Assembly: GCF_021018895.1 (NCBI RefSeq)
Contig: NC_079367.1
Coordinates: forward strand, 1,069,230-1,133,229
Length of the DNA: 64,000 nucleotides
Origin: Seriola aureovittata
Taxonomy: Eukaryota; Chordata; Actinopteri; Carangiformes; Carangidae
Reading direction: 5' to 3'
In this document: positions 43,565 through 52,700 of the stretch, piece after piece
Numbering within the stretch: the stretch's first letter is position 1
How the letters are laid out: each line of letters begins with the position of its first letter
The notes under the pieces: model-generated
What the model was told of the DNA's origin: nothing
The model's input: the letters and a program-made list of their open reading frames with translations, nothing else
Database searches by the model: none
Program-made: the position numbers and the translations under genes

Positions 43565-43631
43565 TAAGACAGCAGAATGGTTAAGGCCCTGGTCTGCCAT
43601 ATGGCAGACTGGGGTTCGAATCCACATCTGG
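43565..43631 (+). other. tRNA-like sequence, sense orientation, behind ORF2
   Basis: 'agcagaatggttaaggccc' resembles a D arm with an A box, the following GTCTGCC...GGCAGAC forms an anticodon-arm-like hairpin, and GGTTCGAATCC (43,613-43,623) is a perfect B box. The acceptor stem is not convincing, so it is a tRNA-derived promoter-like module rather than a tRNA gene. Confidence 0.5.
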
Positions 43632-43639
43632 GCGGGAGG

Positions 43640-43941
43640 TGCATATTTTATTTTTTTATTCTTAACATTTTTAATATTATTATTTGGAACCTTAGAAATA
43701 GGGGCAGGAAACCCTCCCTCTTTTTACTAATGTTTTTACTATTTATGCATGCTTATTTTTATTAACATTATTATAAGCACTTATATGTTTTTACTCTTTT
43801 AGCACTTATGTTTTTATCATTCTAGCACTTACCTTTCCTGCCCCAACTTTTAGATCCAAATATACTCCCCTATGTTACTAATTTCGCAAATTGATTCCCT
43901 TATTGCTATTTTATCTATTTATACCCTTTATCATTATTATT

Positions 43942-44004
<63 letters not shown>

Positions 44005-44096
44005 CTCTAAGTTAACAAAACTACTATTAAATATAATAATATATTTAATACTTTATAATATATTATATAATAATGATATCTATATATACAAATGAA

Positions 44097-44128
<32 letters not shown>

Positions 44129-44226
44129 CCGCTAACCTAAATATCCTTATATATATTTTTTATATAACAACGATATCTATATATACATATATCCTTTATA
44201 TTTATTCATTTATTTATTTATTTATC

Positions 44227-44283
<57 letters not shown>

Positions 44284-44497
44284 CCTTCTCTCCTATGCAC
44301 CTCCCTATGGTGATCCGCATGGTCCAATTGGGACGGTTCCCAGCCCCCCCCAAGCACAATTGTTTTATATTAGCTAATATTGTTTAATTCCTCTATTTAT
44401 ATATTTTTTAACTTTTTATTATTTTTATTTATTTGCTGGGCCCGTCTCCTTTTATAAATTTAATCAAGGCAGGTCCCTCTCTTCCTTCTGCCCGATG
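43640..44497. repeat. PLE 3' region: AT-rich with long poly(T) tracts
   Basis: Poly(T) runs at about 43,947-44,004, 44,099-44,128 and 44,229-44,283. No gene is present. It matches the poly(A) region of the minus-strand copy in inverse. Confidence 0.9.
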
Positions 44498-44562
44498 CTC
44501 TGCCTGGGGATCGAACCCTGGTCTCCGGTGGGAAAGACCACTTCTCTCTCCATTCTGCTATC
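44498..44562 (-). other. tRNA-like sequence, antisense orientation, near the PLE 3' end
   Basis: On the minus strand GGGTTCGATCC (44,518-44,508) is a B-box match and 'agcagaatggagag' (about 44,559-44,546) an A-box region. It faces the tRNA-like module at 43,565, so the 3' region is bounded by inverted tRNA-like sequences about 0.9 kb apart. Confidence 0.5.
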
Positions 44563-44640
44563 AACTCTATCAGATCAGTAGGCCAGTGCACAGTATTTTA
44601 ACTCAAACTCATAAACCCAACCCCAACCCCAACCCTAACC
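44563..44640 (+). repeat. PLE family A 3' terminus with AACCCC/AACCCT repeats
   Basis: 'aactcaaactcataaaccc' passes into AACCCC and then AACCCT repeats. This end is identical in design to those at 13,190, 20,330 and 22,190 (inverse) and 31,350. The next element begins directly in the repeats. Confidence 0.9.
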
Positions 44641-44660
44641 CTGCTCCTGACCGAGCTCTG

Positions 44661-45932
44661 ATGCCTAATCCTAACCGTCTCTCTGGCGTTGCTCCTGACC
44701 GAGCTCTGATGCCCAATCCTAACCGTCTCTCTGGCCCTGCTCCTGACCGAGCTCCGATGCCTAATCCTAACCGTCTCTCTAGCCCTGCTCCTGATCGGCC
44801 TCTGGTGCCTAATCCTAACCGTCTCTCTGATACTGAACATGATCGCCACCTACGACCTAACCCTGACCTGTGCTCTGACCCTAACCCTAACCTCTCCCCT
44901 GGCCCTGCCCCTGTCGTTGGTCCGATGCCTGATCCGGACCTTCAGGACACGGCTGGGGGGACCATGGGGGGATTACGGCGGGGAGCGGTCAGGGAGGTGG
45001 TGGCGATGATCCATCGAACAGATCGAGAGATGGGAGAGGGACCCCGAGGCTCGATCAGTGAGTTGGGTGACCGGAGTCCGAGACTGGTTCTGAGGGATGT
45101 TTTGCAGGAGGATAATGAGTTGAGTGGGGGACATGATGCCATTTGTGAAGCCGTTAACAGTGAAATAAATGAAGTAAACTTTAGTAATGTGGCAGTGCAG
45201 GCGTCGGGCACCATCTCCGCCTCTCCATTGGGGGTGGAGCCTGCTGTGCAATTTGTTGAGCCTGTGGATGTGGATTCTGATGTGGAGGGGGAGGTGGGTT
45301 CTCCTGCTCACAGGGGGGCTTCCGCCTCTGCTCTTTCTGGTTCCCTGTCCCCAGATGGTGGGCCGGGCCAGGGGGGAGTCCCCCTGCCCGCTTTGCGGAG
45401 ACCAATGCGTCACCCTAAGACCCCTCAAAAAATCAGGAGGTGGTCTTTGGAAGTGAGGGAACCCGTGTTGGTCATGGGGGACTCCAACCTGGCCAGGATC
45501 CCACAACATCATTATACATCGGTTCAAATAGATAGCTTTCCTGGAGCTCAAGTTCACCATCTGAGGGGGGTCTTGGGAAAGCTGAGCCCCTGCACTGAGG
45601 TTCAACGTGTGGTGCTTTCGGTCGGCCTGAATAACTGTCTGAGGGAGAATTTGATTGAAACCATTAAAAAACAATTCCAACAGTTGATGGCGATGGCAAG
45701 GAAAGTTTTTCCAAATGCTCAAATCATTGTCCCCCTCATACAGTTTTCACAAAGACTTGCACCAAGAGTAAAAATACTCATAAAAGAAATTAATAATCAC
45801 ATACTGAAGAGCTTCAGAACATTGAATATGGTGGATGACCATCTTTTTAAAGTCCACACACACGATCCAGTTCACTGGACGGCGGAGACGGCATCACTGA
45901 TTTTCACATCTTGGATGGAACAATTAAACTAA
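44661..45932 (+). CDS. PLE family B ORF1 with SGNH/GDSL esterase-like domain
   Basis: The first in-frame ATG (44,661) gives 423 residues; the frame is open further upstream through telomere-like sequence. The N-terminus is a repeat of about 16 residues (PDRALMPNPNRLSG-like, 48-bp DNA unit) whose NPN part is encoded by telomere-like CCTAATCCTAACC. A low-complexity acidic/Gly-rich middle follows. The last ~165 residues form the hydrolase: VLVMGDSN (Ser275), SFPGA (Gly295), LSVGLNN (Asn324) and DPVHWT (Asp402, His405). Its activity in the element's life cycle is unknown. The stop lies inside ORF2, which is in the -1 frame; no X XXY YYZ heptamer is visible here. Confidence 0.8.
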   Translation: MPNPNRLSGVAPDRALMPNPNRLSGPAPDRAPMPNPNRLSSPAPDRPLVPNPNRLSDTEHDRHLRPNPDLCSDPNPNLSPGPAPVVGPMPDPDLQDTAGGTMGGLRRGAVREVVAMIHRTDREMGEGPRGSISELGDRSPRLVLRDVLQEDNELSGGHDAICEAVNSEINEVNFSNVAVQASGTISASPLGVEPAVQFVEPVDVDSDVEGEVGSPAHRGASASALSGSLSPDGGPGQGGVPLPALRRPMRHPKTPQKIRRWSLEVREPVLVMGDSNLARIPQHHYTSVQIDSFPGAQVHHLRGVLGKLSPCTEVQRVVLSVGLNNCLRENLIETIKKQFQQLMAMARKVFPNAQIIVPLIQFSQRLAPRVKILIKEINNHILKSFRTLNMVDDHLFKVHTHDPVHWTAETASLIFTSWMEQLN

Positions 45933-48142
45933 AGCCTGGGGGTTTGAGATTACTCACCCCCACGGATATAAACGCACAAACAAACATTTTGAATCTGTCA
46001 CAAATGTTCGTGTTACAAGAGGCAGAGAGAGAGCTGTTGGAGAAGGGCCTCTTTTTTATTCCAACACCACAGAAAGTGGATAAAGATGATTTAAGAAGGG
46101 ACCTGCACCGCTATCATCGGACCTTGAAGTTGTTGGATTACTTTGGCTATGCCACAGGCTCCTCCCCGGACCCATTCACCGGATCCTCCGGATGGGAACC
46201 GGCCTGTGATTCAGTGCCGGAACCCATCCAGGAGTTGATCGGACGGGATGTCCGGGGTTTGGAGCACATTAGGAACATGCCAGAGGACAACAACAATTTG
46301 TCTGGTCCACAGAGAAGAGCACTGAGCAGTTTGAGAAGAAATCAGGACATAGTTATAAAACCGGCGGACAAGGGATCAAAGATTGTGATTCTGGATACAA
46401 CTCAATATTTAATTGAAGCACATAGACAGCTTAATAATTCCATGCATTATGAACCGCTCCCACACTCGTTACAACAAGAGACACAAAGTAAGATCAGAGA
46501 TATTGTGACCAAATTATATGAGCAAAAATACATCACGGCCAAACAGAAACAATATCTGTTTGGACCGGACTCACCACGACCACGTAAATTCTACCTGCTC
46601 CCTAAGATCCATAAGGATCCGGAGACGTGGACGGTCCCATATCGTGTCCCTTCGGGTCGACCGATTGTCTCTGATTGTGGGAGCGAATCATATGCAGTAG
46701 CTGAATATATAGATCACTTCTTAAATCCCTTGTCACAACAACATCCGAGCTACGTAAAAGATACGTATGAATTTGTCAACAAAATTAAAACTATGAGAAT
46801 ACCTCCTGGATCAGTGCTCTTCTCTGTGGACATAGACTCACTTTATACAAACATTAACACACAATTAGGACTGAAAGCGGTGAAAGAAATCCTTGAAAAA
46901 CATCTGGATCGAAAGAGACCAGATGAGGCCCTCCTCCAACTGTTAGAAATAAGTTTAGTGAGAAATGATTTTGAGTTTAATGACGCATCTTATCTCCAAA
47001 TACATGGCACAGCGATGGGAAAGAAGTTTGCCCCAGCCTACGCAAACATATATATGGCAAGCTGGGAACAAACTGTCTTTCCCAAATGCTCTAAATTACC
47101 TCTATTATATATGCGTTATTTGGATGATATTTTTGGAGTGTGGCCGTATTCGGAATCGGATTTTAAAGAATTTATTCAAGTCCTAAACACACATCATGAG
47201 TCAATTACAGTGAAATACAATTTGCAAGCAGAAGAGATTGAGTTCTTGGATACACAAGTTTTTATTATTAAAAACCAAGATGAACATTGGCGTCTGGGAA
47301 CCAAAGTATTTTTTAAGCCTACTGACACTCACGCTTTGTTGCATAAAACAAGTTACCATCCACAGCATACCTTCAGGGGGATTATTAAATCTCAGCTGAT
47401 AAGGTTTCATAGAATATGCACAAAAGCGGAGGATGTGGAAAAGGCAACAAAAACACTCTTCAGAGCTCTCAGGAAAAGAGGATATAGCAGGACCTTTCTT
47501 CGCTCTATAAAAACTGAAACAAAAAATAGTTTTCAGGAGACACAAGGTCCTGCTATAAGAAACAGAGAAACTAATAAAATAATTCCTCTGGTCACCACTT
47601 TTTCGTTGACATCACTGAGATTAAATTCGATAGTTAAGACTCATTTTAAAAGATTACAGGACATCACAGAGCCTCTAGTAGATTTTAAAATCATCTCGGC
47701 TTTTAAACGAAACAAGAACTTGAAGGATCTTTTGGTTCATGCCTCACTAAAAAACGCAAGGACACGAAAGAACGAACACTTCAGATCAATAAAATACATT
47801 ACAAATAGATGCACAGGGATGGGTGCTCCAGTGGAACATTTTTTTAACCTGGACTCCTCAAACCTAGTGTATCTTATTGAATGCAGACTGTGTGGTAAAT
47901 TGTATGTTGGACAGACACGGAACAAATTGCTACAACGGCTGAAACAACATTTGTATTATATTGATCAAACACAAAAAATGACAGAAATTTATATACATTT
48001 TCGTACACATGGCAAGTCAAATTTGACAATAGCGGGCTTAGAAATGAGAGCAGGTTGGTCGGAGGGACAGAGATTAGCAGCAGAAAGACGTTGGATACAT
48101 AAATTAAAGACCCATTTACCGGATGGTCTGAATGAAGTATGA
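45911..48142 (+). CDS. PLE family B ORF2: RT with GIY-YIG endonuclease
   Basis: 743 codons from a TTG at 45,911; the first ATG is at 46,004 (residue 32), just after the conserved NILNLS motif. RT motifs: PADKGSKIVILD (151-162), PKIHKDP, GRPIVSD (249-255), FSVDIDSLYTNI with Asp307, GTAMGKKFAP and RYLDDIFGVW with Asp405-Asp406. Unlike family A there is no telomere-like proline linker, and RT and endonuclease are joined by an ordinary Lys/Arg-rich region. The endonuclease has VYLIEC, CRLC, YVGQT, Arg676 and Glu725, ending LPDGLNEV. All catalytic residues are present and the frame is unbroken. It overlaps the end of ORF1 in the -1 frame, so translation by frameshifting or reinitiation is likely but unproven. 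Confidence 0.92.
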   Translation: MDGTIKLKPGGLRLLTPTDINAQTNILNLSQMFVLQEAERELLEKGLFFIPTPQKVDKDDLRRDLHRYHRTLKLLDYFGYATGSSPDPFTGSSGWEPACDSVPEPIQELIGRDVRGLEHIRNMPEDNNNLSGPQRRALSSLRRNQDIVIKPADKGSKIVILDTTQYLIEAHRQLNNSMHYEPLPHSLQQETQSKIRDIVTKLYEQKYITAKQKQYLFGPDSPRPRKFYLLPKIHKDPETWTVPYRVPSGRPIVSDCGSESYAVAEYIDHFLNPLSQQHPSYVKDTYEFVNKIKTMRIPPGSVLFSVDIDSLYTNINTQLGLKAVKEILEKHLDRKRPDEALLQLLEISLVRNDFEFNDASYLQIHGTAMGKKFAPAYANIYMASWEQTVFPKCSKLPLLYMRYLDDIFGVWPYSESDFKEFIQVLNTHHESITVKYNLQAEEIEFLDTQVFIIKNQDEHWRLGTKVFFKPTDTHALLHKTSYHPQHTFRGIIKSQLIRFHRICTKAEDVEKATKTLFRALRKRGYSRTFLRSIKTETKNSFQETQGPAIRNRETNKIIPLVTTFSLTSLRLNSIVKTHFKRLQDITEPLVDFKIISAFKRNKNLKDLLVHASLKNARTRKNEHFRSIKYITNRCTGMGAPVEHFFNLDSSNLVYLIECRLCGKLYVGQTRNKLLQRLKQHLYYIDQTQKMTEIYIHFRTHGKSNLTIAGLEMRAGWSEGQRLAAERRWIHKLKTHLPDGLNEV

Positions 48143-48179
48143 GGGGTATTATCATGATTGCTTCCCATGGGGGACCTGA

Positions 48180-49115
48180 TTGAAATTCCATAATCATGTT
48201 TAAAAGCTTTATTAAAAAAGGAATCATGTTTAAAATCTTTATTAAAAACTCTAAAAAACCTCCTGAGAAAAACAATCATGTTTAAAATCTTTATTAAAAA
48301 CTAATCATGTTTAAAATCTTTATTAAAAATCAATCATGTTTGGGACCTTTATTAAAAAACCAATCATGTCTAAAATCTTTATTAAGAATCAATCATGTCT
48401 AAAATCTTTATTAAAAATTAATCATGTCTAAAATCTTTATTAAAAATCAATCATGTTTGAAATCTTTACTAAGAATTAATCATGTTTAAAATCTTTATTA
48501 AAAATTAATCATGTTTAAAATCTTTATTTAAAAGCAATCATGTCTAAAATCCTTGGGAGTAACTAATCATGTTTAAAATCTTTATTAAAAAGAAGAATCA
48601 TGTTTGGGACCTCAATTTAAAAAGGAATCATGTTTAAAATCTTTATTAAAAATCAATCATGTTTAAAATCTTTAGGAATAACTAATCATGTTTAAAATCT
48701 TTATTAAAAAAGGAATCATGTCTAAAATTTCTATTTTAAAAAAGAAATCATGTTTAAAGTCTTTACTGGGAACACGGTCATGTTTGGAAGTTCTGTCAAA
48801 GGTGATCATGTCTAAAATCTTTACTAAAAACAATCATGGCCAAAAAAATTGTACAAACAATTAATCAGGATTAAAATCTTTATTAAAAGTCTATTATGTT
48901 TAAAATCTTTATTAAAAAACCAATCATGTTTAAAACCTGGACTAGAAACTGATCATGTTAAAACCTTTAAAATCTTCATCTGAAGAATTGATCATGTTTT
49001 GGGATCATGTGCAGGGTTTAAAAAATCTTGAGGAAGAATTGTGTTTTGTTGGCAATAAATAGTAATTATGTTTAAAATCTTTACTAAAAAACAATTACAT
49101 CTAAAATCTTTATTA
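48180..49115 (+). repeat. AT-rich minisatellite in the 3' region of PLE family B
   Basis: Roughly 25-30 imperfect units of 'aatcatgtttaaaatcttta' plus 'ttaaaaa' follow one another with a period of about 28-37 bp. Degeneration rises toward the right. Frames read through it are repeat artefacts. Confidence 0.9.
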
Positions 49116-49677
49116 AAAAGGAGGTTAGAGGAGTGTTTTTAGAAGTTTGGAGACTTGATTGGGAAATGGATCAGGGGGACCTTTAAACAATAGTGGAGAC
49201 AGACATGACAGTAAATTCAACTGGTGGGTGCTAGGACTTTGGAGTGGCAAAAATGTACATAAAATGACTAGAATTCTCTATTTTTTTGTGTGTGTATATG
49301 TGTATATATATTTTTCTGTGAAATATGGTTTATTTTGATACTATGTTGCATGTTATTTAATTATTTTGAGCACTTATGTTATAGCACTTAAGAGAATCTA
49401 GAAATTGAATGTGATGTCGCTCTGGGAAAACACATCCACCCCTTTGAATCAAATATACCCCGGAGACACATATATATGTATACATAAAAAAAGTTGTTGA
49501 TGGGAAAAAGGGACCGAGGCCCAGGATACCATCGATGGTAAACTGGGCCGAGGAACATACACTGGAGAGAGTGTAACTAGGAGAAGGAGGAAAAAGAGGG
49601 TTTAAACAAATAAAAGGCTGCGTGCCCGTGCCCATTGTCTGGCCGAGAGGTCAGTTTTATTAAAAACTCTTTTTTTC
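49116..49677 (+). other. 3' tail of PLE family B, no gene seen
   Basis: Unique sequence with a 'gtatatgtgtatatata' segment and a G/A-rich stretch. It leads without a visible break into CCCTAA repeats, so I take it as the element's 3' untranslated end. Confidence 0.5.
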
Positions 49678-49707
49678 TAAACCTAACCCTAACCCTAACC
49701 CTAACCC
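49678..49707 (-). repeat. Telomeric tract between PLE family B and the satellite
   Basis: About four CCCTAA units on the + strand. The last unit passes directly into the satellite ('aaccc' then 'aaagtccacaag'). Confidence 0.93.
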
Positions 49708-52700
49708 AAAGTCCACAAGTTTGGTGTCTACGGACTCGGCTCGTCACGCTGAGTAACATATGTCAGCCCCAGCCTTCTGAGTCGCTCCCTTACGAAGGGT
49801 CATCTCTCATATGCTGAGGTGCCACACCATTAAGACTAGTGTGAATGTCGCAACGGAAAAGTTTGTCCAAAGTCCACAAGTTTGGTGTCTACGGACTCGG
49901 CTCGTCACGCTGAGTAACATATGTCAGCCCCAGCCTTCTGAGTCGCTCCCTTCCGAAGGGTCATCTCTCATATGCTGAGGTGCCACACCATTAAGACTAG
50001 TGTGAATGTCGCAACGGAAAAGTTTGTCCAAAGTCCACAAGTTTGGTGTCTACGGACTCGGCTCGTCACGCTGAGTAACATATGTCAGCCCCAGCCTTCT
50101 GAGTCGCTCCCTTCCGAAGGGTCATCTCTCATATGCTGAGGTGCCACACCATTAAGACTAGTGTGAATGTCGCAACGGAAAAGTTTGTCCAAAGTCCACA
50201 AGTTTGGTGTCTACGGACTCGGCTCGTCACGCTGAGTAACATATGTCAGCCCCAGCCTTCTGAGTCGCTCCCTTCCGAAGGGTCATCTCTCATATGCTGA
50301 GGTGCCACACCATTAAGACTAGTGTGAATGTCGCAACGGAAAAGTTTGTCCAAAGTCCACAAGTTTGGTGTCTACGGACTCGGCTCGTCACGCTGAGTAA
50401 CATATGTCAGCCCCAGCCTTCTGAGTCGCTCCCTTCCGAACGGCCGCCATGGGAGGTCTCTCATATGCTGCCGGGAGACACGGTTAAATTCTGTGTTTTA
50501 ATAATTTCCGAAAAATTCTCTCGAAAGTCCACAAATTTGGTATCTACGGACTCGGCTCGTCACGCTGAGTAACATATGTCAGCCCCAGGCTTCGAAGTCG
50601 CTCCCGTCGGAAGGGATGCCTCGTTAAACATGTCCGAGGCCCGCTTGCTGCGACGAAAAATTTTGTCAAAAGTCCACAAATTGGGTGTCTACGGACTCGG
50701 CTCGTCAAGCTGAGTAACATATGTCAGCCCCAGCCTTCTGAGTCGCTCCCTTCCGAAGGGTCATCTCTCATATGCTGAGGTGCCACACCATTAAGACTAG
50801 TGTGAATGTCGCAACGGAAAAGTTTGTCCAAAGTCCACAAGTTTGGTGTCTACGGACTCGGCTCGTCACGCTGAGTAACATATGTCAGCCCCAGCCTTCT
50901 GAGTCGCTCCCTTCCGAAGGGTCATCTCTCATATGCTGAGGTGCCACACCATTAAGACTAGTGTGAATGTCGCAACGGAAAAGTTTGTCCAAAGTCCACA
51001 AGTTTGGTGTCTACGGACTCGGCTCGTCACGCTGAGTAACATATGTCAGCCCCAGCCTTCTGAGTCGCTCCCTTCCGAACGGCCGCCATGGGAGGTCTCT
51101 CATATGCTGCCGGGAGACACGGTTAAATTCTGTGTTTTAATAATTTCCGAAAAATTCTCTCGAAAGTCCACAAATTTGGTATCTACGGACTCGGCTCGTC
51201 ACGCTGAGTAACATATGTCAGCCCCAGGCTTCGAAGTCGCTCCCGTCGGAAGGGATGCCTCGTTAAACGTGTCCGAGGCCCGCTTGCTGCGACGAAAAAT
51301 TTTGTCAAAAGTCCACAAATTGGGTGTCTACGGACTCGGCTCGTCAAGCTGAGTAACATATGTCAGCCCCAGCCTTCTGAGTCGCTCCCTTCCGAAGGGT
51401 CATCTCTCATATGCTGAGGTGCCACACCATTAAGACTAGTGTGAATGTCGCAACGGAAAAGTTTGTCCAAAGTCCACAAGTTTGGTGTCTACGGACTCGG
51501 CTCGTCACGCTGAGTAACATATGTCAGCCCCAGCCTTCTGAGTCGCTCCCTTCCGAAGGGTCATCTCTCATATGCTGAGGTGCCACACCATTAAGACTAG
51601 TGTGAATGTCGCAACGGAAAAGTTTGTCCAAAGTCCACAAGTTTGGTGTCTACGGACTCGGCTCGTCACGCTGAGTAACATATGTCAGCCCCAGCCTTCT
51701 GAGTCGCTCCCTTCCGAAGGGTCATCTCTCATATGCTGAGGTGCCACACCATTAAGACTAGTGTGAATGTCGCAACGGAAAAGTTTGTCCAAAGTCCACA
51801 AGTTTGGTGTCTACGGACTCGGCTCGTCACGCTGAGTAACATATGTCAGCCCCAGCCTTCTGAGTCGCTCCCTTCCGAATGGCCGCCATGGGAGGTCTCT
51901 CATATGCTGCCGGGAGACACGGTTAAATTCTGTGTTTTAATAATTTCCGAAAAATTTTCTCGAAAGTCCACAAATTTGGTATCTACGGACTCGGCTCGTC
52001 ACGCTGAGTAACATATGTCAGCCCCAGGCTTCGAAGTCGCTCCCGTCGGAAGGGATGCCTCGTTAAACGTGTCCGAGGCCCGCTTGCTGCGACGAAAAAT
52101 TTTGTCAAAAGTCCACAAATTGGGTGTCTACAGACTCGGCTCGTCAAGCTGAGTAACATATGTCAGCCCCAGTCTTCTGAGTCGCTCCCTTCCGAAGGGT
52201 CATCTCTCATATGCTGAGGTGCCACACCATTAAGACTAGTGTGAATGTCGCAACGGAAAAGTTTTTTCCAAAGTCCACAAGTTTGGTGTCTACGGACTCG
52301 GCTCGTCACGCTGAGTAACATATGTCAGCCCCAGCCTTCTGAGTCGCTCCCTTCCAAATGGCCGCCATGGGAGGTCTCTCATATGCTGCCGGGAGACACG
52401 GTTAAATTCTGTGTTTTAATAATTTCCGAAAAATTCTCTCGAAAGTCCACAAATTTGGTATCTACGGACTCGGCTCGTCACGCTGAGTAACATATGTCAG
52501 CCCCAGCCTTCTGAGTCGCTCCCTTCCGAAGGGTCATCTCTCATATGCTGAGGTGCCACACCATTAAGACTAGTGTGAATGTCACAACGGAAAAGTTTGT
52601 CCAAAGTCCACAAGTTTGGTGTCTACGGACTCGGCTCGTCACGCTGAGTAACATATGTCAGCCCCAGCCTTCTGAGTCGCTCCCTTCCAAATGGCCGCCA

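Larger units (their letters stand above)
44641..49707 (+). mobile_element. Penelope-like element, family B, both ORFs open
   Basis: ORF1 (esterase type) and ORF2 (RT/GIY-YIG) are followed by a minisatellite-rich 3' region and a CCCTAA end at 49,678-49,707 that abuts the satellite. The proteins are clearly related to family A but well diverged, and codon usage is less C-rich. No 5' leader or hammerhead-like motif is seen, because the element starts within telomere-like repeats. The 5' end may therefore be truncated. Confidence 0.85.

Noticed and set aside
45880..45932. -1 slippery heptamer in PLE family B overlap
   Set aside because: Codon-by-codon inspection of the overlap shows no X XXY YYZ in the ORF1 register.
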